In this document: positions 1 through 7,728 of the stretch, piece by piece
How the letters are laid out: the number at the start of each line of letters is the position of its first letter
How positions within the stretch are numbered: the stretch's first letter is position 1
NCBI GenBank assembly: GCA_934309345.1
Contig: CAKRDD010000032.1
Span: 1-19,922, forward strand
Reading direction: 5' to 3'
DNA length: 19,922 nt
Source: an uncultured Mediterraneibacter sp.
GTDB taxonomy: Bacteria; Bacillota; Clostridia; Lachnospirales; Lachnospiraceae
Made by a program: the position numbers and the translations under genes
The notes under the pieces: model-generated
Told to the model about the DNA's origin: nothing
Database searches by the model: none
What the model saw: the letters and a program-made list of their open reading frames with translations, nothing else

Positions 1-204
1 AATCATTTGAAGACTACCTCCGAGTGGCCCTAATCCGGTCCGGTGATTCCGTTATAATCATGAATGAAGTGGTTTTAAAGCAGTACATTTACTGTGATCT
101 TGAAAACAAAAAGGGTGGAACCGCGGATAGTAAAGTAATTGATAATCAGACTTTATCCGTCCCTTGCATGTGAGTGCAGGGGATAGATGAAGTCTTTTCT
201 TTTC
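1..204 (+). promoter_or_regulatory. T-box riboswitch leader of thrS (5' part cut off by window start)
   Basis: The T-box core AAGGGTGGAACCGCGG lies at 111-126. It pairs with the acceptor end of uncharged tRNA and forms the antiterminator. Upstream, CCGTTAT (49-55) and ATGAAGTGG (64-72) match the conserved stretch that follows Stem I in T-box leaders, and CAGTACATTTACTG (81-94) can form a small Stem III-like hairpin. Most of Stem I lies before base 1. An ACC triplet at 16-18, followed by CCGAGTGGCC, is a tentative threonine specifier codon, but the alignment is by eye. Known logic of the family: uncharged tRNA-Thr stabilises the antiterminator and allows transcription of thrS. The position directly upstream of thrS fits this. 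The region 205-265 holds only the thrS leader and its ribosome binding site. Confidence 0.9.
149..204 (+). terminator. Intrinsic terminator of the thrS T-box
   Basis: GACTTTATCCGTCCCTTGCA (149-168) pairs imperfectly with TGCAGGGGATAGATGAAGTC (175-194) around a short loop and is followed by a T-rich tract, TTTTCTTTT (195-203). It begins about 20 bases after the T-box core, the place where the terminator of this riboswitch class is expected. Its 5' arm competes with formation of the antiterminator. Confidence 0.85.
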
Positions 205-265
205 CATAGAATCCCCCGAATGAAAGCATGCATAGTTACTTGAAAGAAAATAGGAGGAAGCGAAA

Positions 266-2218
266 ATGATTATTACATTAAAAGATGGATCAAAAAAAGA
301 GTATTCAGAAGCAAAGTCAGTGATTGACGTTGCATTTGACATCAGTGAAGGACTTGCACGCGCAGCCTGTGCAGGAGAAGTAGACGGAGAGGTTGTAGAC
401 CTTCGTACGGTGCTTGATAAAGACTGTGAACTGAACATCCTTACAGCAAGAGATGAGAAGGGACTGGCTGTACTTCGTCACACAGCATCTCATGTTATGG
501 CAGAAGCTGTTCAGACACTTTTCCCAGAGGCAAAGGTTGCAATCGGACCTTCTATTGATACAGGATTTTACTATGATTTCGAATGTCAGTCATTTTCAAG
601 AGATGACCTTGACGCAATCGAGAAAGAGATGAAGAAGATCATCAAGAAGGGTGCTAAAATCGAAAGATTTACAAAATCAAGAGAGGATGCGATCGCATTT
701 TTCAAAGAGAAAAATGAGCCATACAAGGTTGAACTGATCGAGGATCTTCCGGAAGGAGAAGAGATTTCTTTCTATTCTCAGGGAGACTGGGTTGACTTAT
801 GTGCAGGCCCGCATCTGATGAGCACAAAGGGAATCAAAGCATTCAAGCTGTTATCATCTTCAGGAGCTTACTGGAGAGGTGATGAGAACAAGCATATGCT
901 GACACGTATTTACGGTACAGCTTATGCAACAAAGGATGAGCTGAAAGAGCATCTGACACAGTTAGAGGAAGCAAAGAAACGTGATCATAACAAACTTGGC
1001 CGTGAGATGAAGCTTTTCACAACTGTAGATGTAATCGGACAGGGACTTCCGCTAATTATGCCAAACGGTGTTATCATCATGCAGGAATTGCAGCGCTGGA
1101 TCGAGGATGAAGAGGAAAAACGTGGATATATCCGTACAAAGACACCACTTATGGCAAAGAGCGATCTTTATAAGATTTCCGGACACTGGGATCACTATAA
1201 AGAAGGAATGTTCGTTTTAGGAGATGAAGAGAAAGATAAAGAAGTATTTGCTCTTCGTCCGATGACATGTCCATTCCAGTATTATGTATACAAAGCAGAG
1301 CAGCACAGCTACCGTGATCTGCCACTTCGTTATGGTGAGACATCTACACTGTTCCGTAACGAGGATTCCGGAGAGATGCATGGTCTGACACGTGTTCGTC
1401 AGTTCACGATCTCTGAGGGACATTTAGTAGTAAGACCAGATCAGATGGTAAAAGAGTTCAAAGATTGTATCGCACTTGCACAGTACTGTCTGCAGGTTCT
1501 CGGAGTAGAAGAGGATGTAACATATCACCTTTCTAAATGGGATCCGACAGATACTAAGAAATATATCGGTGCACCGGAAGTATGGGAAGAGACAGAAGGT
1601 CATATCCGTACAATGCTTCAGGAACTCAACATTCCATTCGTAGAGGATGTCGGAGAGGCTGCTTTCTACGGACCGAAGGTTGATATCAATGCAAAGAACG
1701 TATATGGAAAAGAAGACACAATGATCACAATTCAGTGGGATGCACTTCTTGCTGAGCAGTTTGATATGTACTATATCGATGAGAACGGTGACAAACAGCG
1801 TCCGTACATCATCCACCGTACATCCATGGGATGCTATGAGAGAACACTGGCTTGGCTGATCGAGAAATACGCAGGAATGTTCCCGACATGGCTGTGTCCG
1901 GAGCAGGTTCGTGTCATTCCGATTTCTGATAAGTACAATGACTACGCAGCGAAAGTGGAAGCACAGCTTAAAGAAGCTAACATCCGCTGCTCAGTAGACG
2001 GACGTTCCGAGAAGATGGGATACAAGATCCGTGAGGCTCGTCTGAACAGAGTTCCATATATGCTGATCGTTGGTGCGAAGGAAGAGGAAGAGCAGAAAGT
2101 ATCTGTTAGAAGCAGATATCTTGGAGATGAAGGATCTAAGGATCTTGGAGAATTCATCGAAGCAATCAAGGATGAGATTGCAAAGAAAACAATCCGTAAG
2201 ATTGAAGTAGAAGAGTAA
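266..2218 (+). CDS. thrS: Threonyl-tRNA synthetase
   Basis: Cytoplasmic class II aminoacyl-tRNA synthetase that charges tRNA-Thr with threonine. The 650-residue length is normal for the full-length bacterial form. Domains in order: TGS (about 1-61); editing domain with HxxxH (H72, H76) and the C179/H183 pair in DLCAGPH; catalytic core (about 240-540) with motif 2 RNEDSGEMHGLTRVRQFT and the predicted zinc ligands C335, H386 and H517; C-terminal anticodon-binding domain (about 545-645). Around the second zinc ligand the sequence reads FTISEGH, where many enzymes have FTQDDAH, so it appears to belong to a divergent ThrRS subgroup. The ATG at 266 is preceded by TAGGAGG (251-257) at good spacing. 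Transcription is controlled by the T-box upstream, and an intrinsic terminator follows, so the gene is probably monocistronic. Confidence 0.98.
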   Translation: MIITLKDGSKKEYSEAKSVIDVAFDISEGLARAACAGEVDGEVVDLRTVLDKDCELNILTARDEKGLAVLRHTASHVMAEAVQTLFPEAKVAIGPSIDTGFYYDFECQSFSRDDLDAIEKEMKKIIKKGAKIERFTKSREDAIAFFKEKNEPYKVELIEDLPEGEEISFYSQGDWVDLCAGPHLMSTKGIKAFKLLSSSGAYWRGDENKHMLTRIYGTAYATKDELKEHLTQLEEAKKRDHNKLGREMKLFTTVDVIGQGLPLIMPNGVIIMQELQRWIEDEEEKRGYIRTKTPLMAKSDLYKISGHWDHYKEGMFVLGDEEKDKEVFALRPMTCPFQYYVYKAEQHSYRDLPLRYGETSTLFRNEDSGEMHGLTRVRQFTISEGHLVVRPDQMVKEFKDCIALAQYCLQVLGVEEDVTYHLSKWDPTDTKKYIGAPEVWEETEGHIRTMLQELNIPFVEDVGEAAFYGPKVDINAKNVYGKEDTMITIQWDALLAEQFDMYYIDENGDKQRPYIIHRTSMGCYERTLAWLIEKYAGMFPTWLCPEQVRVIPISDKYNDYAAKVEAQLKEANIRCSVDGRSEKMGYKIREARLNRVPYMLIVGAKEEEEQKVSVRSRYLGDEGSKDLGEFIEAIKDEIAKKTIRKIEVEE

Positions 2219-2235
2219 TTTAAAGTAGCAAAAAT

Positions 2236-2295
2236 AAGAATCTCCCAAAGAAGTTCAAGTATGAAAATACTGATTTCTACGGGAGATTCTTTTTA
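2236..2295 (+). terminator. Terminator downstream of thrS
   Basis: AAGAATCTCCC (2236-2246) is the exact reverse complement of GGGAGATTCTT (2281-2291), and the right arm runs into a T tract ending at 2294. The loop is about 34 bases. It starts 18 bases after the thrS stop codon. The A-rich left side could make it work weakly on the other strand for the convergent ABC transporter gene. Confidence 0.85.
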
Positions 2296-2302
2296 AGTCT
2301 TG

Positions 2303-2446
2303 TTGTAACTGTTCAGAGCCAACCTCCAAAATGCTACGCATTTCGTCGGTGTGGCGTATCCGCCAAATAAAATTTCAAAAACAGTCTTAAAAATGCAAGC
2401 ATTTTACACCTGTTTTATGAAATTTTGCTTGGCTCTGAACAGTTAT
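2303..2446. repeat. Palindromic intergenic repeat with 17-bp terminal inverted repeats
   Basis: TAACTGTTCAGAGCCAA (2306-2322) and TTGGCTCTGAACAGTTA (2429-2445) are perfect inverted repeats of 17 bp. A second nested pair, AAAATTTCAAAAACAG (2370-2385) and CTGTTTTATGAAATTTT (2410-2426), differs by one base insertion. Inner hairpins AAATGC-TAC-GCATTT, TGGCG-TATC-CGCCA and AAAATGC-AA-GCATTTT complete a highly folded unit. No protein is encoded. The right arm supplies the stop codon (2443-2445) of the leftward ABC transporter gene. A related end sequence recurs at 5342-5362. It resembles a small non-autonomous (MITE- or REP-like) element; that class is inferred. Confidence 0.75.
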
Positions 2447-4167
2447 ATCATATTGTAATACCCGGCATAAATACCATTTTTCTCAAGCAGAGTTTCATGT
2501 GTTCCGCGCTCTGCGATACCATTTTCTGTAATAACAATAATCTCATCTGCATTTTTAATCGTAGACAGACGATGTGCGATCGTGATGGTTGTTCTGTTCT
2601 TGGACAGTTCTTCCAGACTGTGCTGTATCCAGCGCTCGCTCTCGTTATCCAGAGCGCTCGTTGCCTCATCAAGGATCAGAATCGGTGGATTCTTCAAGAA
2701 GACACGGGCGATTGAGATACGCTGCTTCTGTCCTCCGGAAAGTCTTGCACCGCGCTCACCGACAAAGGTATCATACTGATCAGGCAGTTCCATGATAAAG
2801 TCATGGATGTTCGCACATTTTGCTGCTTCGATAATCTCTTCTTCTGTCGCGTCCGGTTTACCGTAGGCAATGTTGTCGCGGATGGAACCGGAGAAGAGGT
2901 AGACATCCTGCTGAACGACACCGATCTGGCTTCTAAGACTCTTTAATGTAAGAGAGCGGACATCCTGTCCGTCTACTGTGACGCGTCCGTCAGTTACATC
3001 GTAGAAACGTGGCAGCAGCGAACAAATCGTTGTCTTTCCACCGCCGGACGGACCGACTAAAGCAACCGATTTACCGGCAGGAATTTCAATCGATACGTGG
3101 GAGAGAACAGTTGTCTCATCATCACTGTAATGGAAGGAAACATCTTCATAGCAGACGCGGCCTTTCACATCTTTGAGTTCTACTGCATCCGGAGCATCCT
3201 TAATCTCAGGTTCAGTCTCCATAACATCAAGGAAACGGCGGAAACCGGAAAGTCCTTTCTGCATCATTTCCATCAGCTCTACAAGAATCTGAATTGGGCT
3301 GATGAAGATTCCGATATAAAGAGCATACATCGCAAGATCTGCGGCTGACATTTCATTGTTGGCGATCAGATAACCGCCGTATACAAGTGTGACCAGATAC
3401 ATCATTCCCTGGAAAAACAGGTTAGAGCTCATAAATTCGCCCATACATCTGTAATTGTCTTTCTTGGAAATAAGGAATGCGTGATTACTCTTCTGAAATT
3501 TTTTCTTCTCAATCTCTTCATTTGTAAAAGATTGTACAACACGGATTCCGGATAACGTATCCTGAAGGCTCGCATTGACATCCCCAATCTTTTTTCTGTT
3601 TTCCATAAAGGTGCGCTGCATCTTCTGATTCTGACGGAAAGAGAAGAGGAACATTAGGATCACAAGCACGATCAGTGGAAGAGCCAGCTTCTTATTAATT
3701 AAGAAAAGGAAAATAAAGGAACCTACGATCTTAACTAATGAGATAAATAAGTTCTCCGGGCCGTGGTGTGCAAATTCGGAAATGTCGAACAGGTCACTGA
3801 CCAGTTTACTCATCATCTGACCGGAATTGTTTTGACTGTAATAGGAAAAGGACAGCTCTTCATAATGTTCAAAGAGTTCTTGGCGCATATCCCTCTCCAT
3901 TTTGGCTCCCATGATATGTCCCTGACAGCTGACATAATATTTGCAGAAGCTCTGGATGACATACATCATAAAGAGTCCGATTGCGATCCACGGAAGCGCC
4001 TGCAGGATGATTGCTTTATCCTGAGTAAAAAGCGTCTTGGTCGCACTTCGCAGAATCTGCGGATAAGCAAGATCCACAAGACTGATAATGGCTGCACAGA
4101 GAAGGTCAATAAAAAAGACCGTTTTGTACGGACCATAGTAGTGGATGAATTTTTTTAGTGTATTCAT
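2443..4167 (-). CDS. ABC exporter, fused permease-ATPase half-transporter (MsbA/multidrug type)
   Basis: Integral membrane protein of 574 residues expected to work as a dimer and to use ATP hydrolysis to export a lipid, peptide or drug; the substrate cannot be read from the sequence. An N-terminal six-helix membrane domain (about 12-300) is followed by a nucleotide-binding domain with Walker A GPSGGGKT (372-379), Q-loop VVQQD (about 420), signature LSGGQ (476-480), Walker B ILILDE (496-501), D-loop SALD and H-loop H532. All catalytic motifs are intact. I chose the ATG at 4167 rather than an in-frame upstream start because GGAGG (complement of 4176-4180) sits 8 bases before it and the protein then begins MNTLKKF. 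The gene stands alone. Its stop codon lies inside the inverted repeat of the adjacent element, so the extreme C terminus may have been reset by that insertion. Confidence 0.95.
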   Translation of the reverse strand: MNTLKKFIHYYGPYKTVFFIDLLCAAIISLVDLAYPQILRSATKTLFTQDKAIILQALPWIAIGLFMMYVIQSFCKYYVSCQGHIMGAKMERDMRQELFEHYEELSFSYYSQNNSGQMMSKLVSDLFDISEFAHHGPENLFISLVKIVGSFIFLFLINKKLALPLIVLVILMFLFSFRQNQKMQRTFMENRKKIGDVNASLQDTLSGIRVVQSFTNEEIEKKKFQKSNHAFLISKKDNYRCMGEFMSSNLFFQGMMYLVTLVYGGYLIANNEMSAADLAMYALYIGIFISPIQILVELMEMMQKGLSGFRRFLDVMETEPEIKDAPDAVELKDVKGRVCYEDVSFHYSDDETTVLSHVSIEIPAGKSVALVGPSGGGKTTICSLLPRFYDVTDGRVTVDGQDVRSLTLKSLRSQIGVVQQDVYLFSGSIRDNIAYGKPDATEEEIIEAAKCANIHDFIMELPDQYDTFVGERGARLSGGQKQRISIARVFLKNPPILILDEATSALDNESERWIQHSLEELSKNRTTITIAHRLSTIKNADEIIVITENGIAERGTHETLLEKNGIYAGYYNMI

Positions 4168-4201
4168 AAACAAATCCTCCCAATTTTTTCTCATATACAT
4201 T

Positions 4202-4230
4202 AGTTTAGCATAAGTGATTATTCTTGACAA
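4202..4230 (-). promoter_or_regulatory. Candidate promoter of the ABC exporter gene
   Basis: On the minus strand, TTGTCA (complement of 4225-4230) is followed after 17 bases by TAAACT (complement of 4202-4207). This predicts a start near 4195 and a leader of about 28 bases that contains the GGAGG. Its -35 box overlaps the TTGACA of the divergent promoter. Confidence 0.5.
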
Positions 4231-4252
4231 GAAAGTCGGGTTATGATAAAAA
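4224..4252 (+). promoter_or_regulatory. Candidate promoter of the dihydrouridine synthase gene
   Basis: A perfect TTGACA (4224-4229) is followed after 17 bases by a weak -10, TAAAAA (4247-4252). The predicted start near 4259 gives a leader of about 50 bases. The -10 is only a 4/6 match to TATAAT, so the exact element is uncertain. Confidence 0.5.
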
Positions 4253-4307
4253 TGTTATTACTGTTAAAAACAATGCAAAGAAGTGGAAAAAGTCAGGAGA
4301 ACAATCA

Positions 4308-5246
4308 ATGAATTTATACCTTGCTCCATTGGAAGGAATCACAGGACATATTTATAGAAATGCATTACATCAGTGCTTTGACGGATTTGATAAGTATTTC
4401 ATTCCATTTATCAGTCCGAATCAGAAAGGACATTTCAGTACAAGAGAGAAGAAGGATGTGATGCCGGAGCACAATCAGGGGATGTACGCGGTGCCGCAGA
4501 TTCTTACGAATAATGTAGAAGATTTCTTATGCACAGCGAAGAAGCTTAAAGATTACGGATATAAAGAAGTGAATCTGAATCTTGGATGTCCGTCCCGGAC
4601 AGTTGTGACGAAGGGTAGAGGAGCAGGATTCTTAGACGAGCCACAGAAACTGGATCGTTTTCTGGATGCGGTTTTTGAGAAATGTGATCTGGAGATTTCA
4701 ATTAAAACAAGAATCGGGATGGAAGATCCGGAAGAGTTTGAGACAATTCTTCCTATCTATAATAAATATCCATTGAAAGAGCTGATCATTCATCCACGCG
4801 TGCAGAAAGAGTTTTATAAAAATACACCAAAGCTTGATACATATGCTTGGGCAGTGGAACATAGTCAACATCCTCTTTGTTATAATGGGGATATCTGTAC
4901 GGTGGAAGATATGGAACGGTTGAAAACAAGATTTCCGCAGACGGATACAGTGATGATGGGACGTGGTGTGCTGGCTGATCCGGCACTTGGAAGAAAGTTA
5001 AAGGGCGGAAGCAGTGCAACTGTAGAGGAGCTAAAGAAATTCCATGATGTTCTCTATGCAGCGTATTGTGAAGAAATGTCAGGAGACCGGACAATTCTTT
5101 ATAAGATGAAAGAGATGTGGTTCTATCTGCATCCGATTTTTACAGATGGAAGGAAGTATTTCAAGAAGATCAAGAAATGTGAGAAATGTGTAGTATATGA
5201 ATCTGTAGTGAAGGAATTGTTTTTGAAAGAAACCGTTCTGGGATAA
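4308..5246 (+). CDS. tRNA-dihydrouridine synthase (Dus family)
   Basis: FMN-dependent enzyme of 312 residues that reduces uridines in tRNA loops to dihydrouridine, using NADPH. The TIM-barrel signature motifs are all present: LAPLEGIT at the N terminus (flavin phosphate side); NLGCPS with the catalytic C94; K133 in IKTRIG; H162 and R164 in IHPRV; NGD at 193-195; and MGRG at 217-220. A helical C-terminal tRNA-binding domain follows (about 240-312). The ATG at 4308 is chosen because AGGAG (4295-4299) precedes it by 8 bases and the barrel starts immediately; the frame stays open upstream but carries no plausible domain. The DusA/B/C subclass, and hence the exact tRNA position, cannot be decided by eye. 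The gene is divergent from the ABC exporter. The PAP2 gene follows after 143 bases that contain a repeat. Confidence 0.93.
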   Translation: MNLYLAPLEGITGHIYRNALHQCFDGFDKYFIPFISPNQKGHFSTREKKDVMPEHNQGMYAVPQILTNNVEDFLCTAKKLKDYGYKEVNLNLGCPSRTVVTKGRGAGFLDEPQKLDRFLDAVFEKCDLEISIKTRIGMEDPEEFETILPIYNKYPLKELIIHPRVQKEFYKNTPKLDTYAWAVEHSQHPLCYNGDICTVEDMERLKTRFPQTDTVMMGRGVLADPALGRKLKGGSSATVEELKKFHDVLYAAYCEEMSGDRTILYKMKEMWFYLHPIFTDGRKYFKKIKKCEKCVVYESVVKELFLKETVLG

Positions 5247-5251
5247 GGATT

Positions 5252-5362
5252 TACGCGAGCAACGAGCCAAAGTCCGTGCTTGCACGAGACCTTGGCGACT
5301 GCCGCGATAACTTGAGAAACTCGCGGAGCGTGTTTCCCATAGTTGACTTTGAACAGTTACAA
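5252..5362. repeat. GC-rich structured intergenic repeat
   Basis: This non-coding stretch between the dihydrouridine synthase and PAP2 genes is about 60% G+C across its core (5254-5332), clearly above its surroundings. It contains the hairpin CGTGC-TT-GCACG (5274-5285) inside a longer imperfect stem CCAAAGTC/GACCTTGG, and a long-range pairing of CGCGAG (5254-5259) with CTCGCG (5320-5325). At its right end, the complement of 5342-5362 agrees at 19 of 21 positions with the left end (2303-2323) of the inverted-repeat element near the ABC gene. There is no T tract, so it is not a simple terminator. It is probably a member of a dispersed repeat family of this genome. Confidence 0.6.
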
Positions 5363-5389
5363 ATGATTTAAAAGAGGTGATAAAAAGAA

Positions 5390-5962
5390 ATGGACGCTAT
5401 TTTACAATTAGATCAGAACATTCTGCTTTTCATTCAGGAATATATCCGTCATGACTGGATGGACTGGTTCTGGAAAGGAATCACGCATCTTGGAGACTTT
5501 GGGATTTTCTGGATTCTTCTTACGATCGTTCTGCTGATTCCTAAGAAGACGAGGAAGGCAGGGCTTGCATCAGCGCTTGCACTTATTATAGGAACACTGA
5601 TCACAAATGTGGCGATAAAGAATGTGGTTGCCAGAGTAAGGCCGTATGAAGTGATACAGGAATTAGAACTTATGATTGAGAAACAGAAGGATTTTTCTTT
5701 CCCTTCCGGTCATACATGCGCATCCTTTGCGTCAGCATTTGCAATCTACAAGTACAAGGAAGTGTTTCCGAAGAAATGGAGAATCGCGGCAATGGTGCTG
5801 GCTACTTTGATCGCATTTTCGAGATTATATGTAGGGGTACATTATCCGACCGATGTTCTCGGCGGATTGATCGTCGGGCTATTCTCAGGCTGGGCAGGAT
5901 GGAAGATTGAAGAGCTGCTCATGAAAAAGAGAGCAGAGAAAGGGAAATCTGCTGAAAAATAA
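5390..5962 (+). CDS. PAP2-family membrane phosphatase (undecaprenyl-diphosphatase-like)
   Basis: Small polytopic membrane protein of 190 residues carrying the complete acid-phosphatase signature: K-x6-RP (K77 to R84-P85 in KNVVARVRP), PSGH (105-108) and SR-x5-H-x3-D (S144, R145, H151, D155). Hydrophobic segments lie near 36-50, 58-76, 130-147 and 153-170. Family members dephosphorylate lipid phosphates at the outer face of the membrane. The size and layout resemble BcrC/YbjG-type undecaprenyl pyrophosphate phosphatases, which recycle the cell-wall lipid carrier and can give bacitracin resistance, but other phospholipid substrates are possible. The start has AGAGGTG (5373-5379) 10 bases upstream. 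A bidirectional terminator follows. It could be read from the upstream gene's transcript, since no convincing promoter is seen in the gap. Confidence 0.92.
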   Translation: MDAILQLDQNILLFIQEYIRHDWMDWFWKGITHLGDFGIFWILLTIVLLIPKKTRKAGLASALALIIGTLITNVAIKNVVARVRPYEVIQELELMIEKQKDFSFPSGHTCASFASAFAIYKYKEVFPKKWRIAAMVLATLIAFSRLYVGVHYPTDVLGGLIVGLFSGWAGWKIEELLMKKRAEKGKSAEK

Positions 5963-5997
5963 AGTGAATGACAGGAATTTAAGAACCTGTTGGATAG

Positions 5998-6049
5998 AAA
6001 AAGGATTTGATCTATCCGGTTTTGGCCGGATGTGATCAAATCCTTTTTT
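5998..6049. terminator. Bidirectional terminator between PAP2 gene and pyrG
   Basis: AAAAAGGATTTGATC (5998-6012) pairs with GATCAAATCCTTTTT (6034-6048), and an inner stem ATCCGG/CCGGAT closes on a short loop. T tracts lie at the 3' side of the stem on both strands, so it can end both convergent transcripts. Confidence 0.92.
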
Positions 6050-6083
6050 GAGTCCACTTTAGAGTGTGACTTTTATAATTTCA

Positions 6084-7700
6084 TTATTTATTTTTCTCTT
6101 TCTGATTCTCCAGTGCAGCTTCAACGAATCCCTTGAACAGTGGATGCGGTCTGTTTGGTCTGGATTTCAGCTCCGGATGCGCCTGAGTTGCAATAAACCA
6201 TGGATGAGAAGGAATTTCAACCATCTCTACAATACGGCTGTCCGGTGAAAGTCCGCACAGGGACATTCCATTTTCCTCGAGAACTTCACGGTAGTCATTG
6301 TTTACTTCATAACGATGACGGTGACGTTCTTCAATCTCTTTTTTGCCATACAGTTTGTAAGCAAGAGAGTTATCTTTAAGTACACATGGATAAGAACCAA
6401 GTCTTAAAGTACCACCGATATCTTCGATACCAATCTGATCGGACATGATGTGGATGACCGGATGTGTTGTATCCGGATTGAGCTCCATGCTGTGTGCGTC
6501 TTTGTAACCGATGACATTTCTTGCAAATTCAACGATAGAAAGCTGCATACCAAGGCAGAGACCAAGGAACGGAACGTTGTGTGTACGGGCATATTTGATC
6601 GCTGTGATCTTTCCTTCTACACCGCGGTGGCCAAATCCACCCGGAACAAGAATACCGCTTACGTCAGAGAAGAGTTCTTCCGCATTTTCTTCTGTTACAG
6701 TTTCAGAATCGATCCATTTGATATTCACTGTTGTGTGTGAGTAGATTCCACCGTGCTTTAATGCTTCTACAACACTGATGTATGCGTCATGAAGCTGGAT
6801 ATATTTTCCAACCAGTGCAACAGTAACTTCCTGGGTTGGGTGACGAAGATTTTCAACCATGTCAGTCCAGTCAGCAAGATCCGGTTCCGGGCAGTCAAGA
6901 TGAAGAGACTCGCATACAACCTGAGCAAGATGCTCTTTCTCCATGGCAAGTGGTGCTTCATAGAGATATTCTACGTCCAGGTTCTGAAGTACGTGGTCAG
7001 CCGGAAGATTACAGAACAGGGAAATCTTGTTCTTCATCGCATCATCCAGAGGGTATTCAGAACGGCAGACAATGATATCCGGCTGGATTCCCATTCCCTG
7101 AAGTTCTTTTACGCTTGCCTGTGTCGGTTTTGTCTTCATTTCCTGAGATGCTCTCAGATAAGGAATCAGTGTAACGTGGATCAGGATAACATTTTCTGCT
7201 CCGCGCTCATGCTGAAACTGACGGATGGATTCAAGGAAAGGCTGGCTTTCGATATCACCGACAGTACCGCCGACCTCAATGATAGCAATCTCCGTATCTG
7301 TTGCAGCCGGGTTACGGTAGAAACGGCTCTTGATCTCATTTGTAATATGAGGGATTACCTGAACAGTTCCTCCGCCAAAATCTCCGCGGCGTTCTTTCTG
7401 AAGAACGGACCAGTAGATCTTTCCTGTTGTAACATTGGAATTTTTTGTCAGGCTTTCATCAATAAATCTTTCGTAATGACCAAGGTCAAGGTCTGTCTCC
7501 GCACCGTCATCTGTAACGAAAACCTCTCCGTGCTGTACCGGGTTCATTGTACCTGGGTCAATATTGATGTAAGGATCGAATTTCTGCATAGTCACAGTGT
7601 AACCACGCGCTTTCAAAAGTCGTCCCAAAGATGCAGCTGTAATTCCTTTTCCAAGACCGGATACAACTCCGCCTGTAACAAATACATATTTTACTGCCAT
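6084..7700 (-). CDS. pyrG: CTP synthase (glutamine-hydrolysing)
   Basis: Cytoplasmic enzyme of 538 residues that converts UTP to CTP using ATP and glutamine ammonia, the last step of pyrimidine nucleotide synthesis; it acts as a tetramer. The N-terminal synthetase domain carries the P-loop SGLGKG (14-19) and GGTVGDIES (144-152). The C-terminal class I glutamine amidotransferase domain (about 290-530) carries the oxyanion strand PGGFG (353-357), the nucleophile C382 in LGLCLGMQ, and H508 and E510 in AHPE. Length and motifs are fully normal. The start at 7700 gives MAVKYVFVTGG and follows a GGAGGAG site (complement of 7711-7717); a longer in-frame version lacks support and would begin upstream of the predicted transcript start. 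The leader is only about 45 bases with no terminator hairpin, so Bacillus-type CTP-sensed attenuation is not evident here. Confidence 0.98.
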   Translation of the reverse strand: MAVKYVFVTGGVVSGLGKGITAASLGRLLKARGYTVTMQKFDPYINIDPGTMNPVQHGEVFVTDDGAETDLDLGHYERFIDESLTKNSNVTTGKIYWSVLQKERRGDFGGGTVQVIPHITNEIKSRFYRNPAATDTEIAIIEVGGTVGDIESQPFLESIRQFQHERGAENVILIHVTLIPYLRASQEMKTKPTQASVKELQGMGIQPDIIVCRSEYPLDDAMKNKISLFCNLPADHVLQNLDVEYLYEAPLAMEKEHLAQVVCESLHLDCPEPDLADWTDMVENLRHPTQEVTVALVGKYIQLHDAYISVVEALKHGGIYSHTTVNIKWIDSETVTEENAEELFSDVSGILVPGGFGHRGVEGKITAIKYARTHNVPFLGLCLGMQLSIVEFARNVIGYKDAHSMELNPDTTHPVIHIMSDQIGIEDIGGTLRLGSYPCVLKDNSLAYKLYGKKEIEERHRHRYEVNNDYREVLEENGMSLCGLSPDSRIVEMVEIPSHPWFIATQAHPELKSRPNRPHPLFKGFVEAALENQKEKNK

Positions 7701-7728
7701 AATGTCTTTCCTCCTCCGTGAATAGTTG

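Noticed and set aside
4168..4230. 21-residue N-terminal extension of the ABC exporter
   Set aside because: It would start upstream of the predicted transcription start, and the GGAGG site points to the internal ATG at 4167.
5343..5372. TTGACT-N18-TTTAAA as a promoter for the PAP2 gene, made from the repeat end
   Set aside because: The predicted start (near 5379) would fall inside or after the AGAGGTG ribosome site, leaving a message that lacks it.
6789..7721. Long open frame of 310 codons on the plus strand opposite pyrG
   Set aside because: It lies wholly antisense to a clear CTP synthase, has no ribosome site or protein-like composition (Cys/Phe/Asn-rich), and is a codon-usage shadow.
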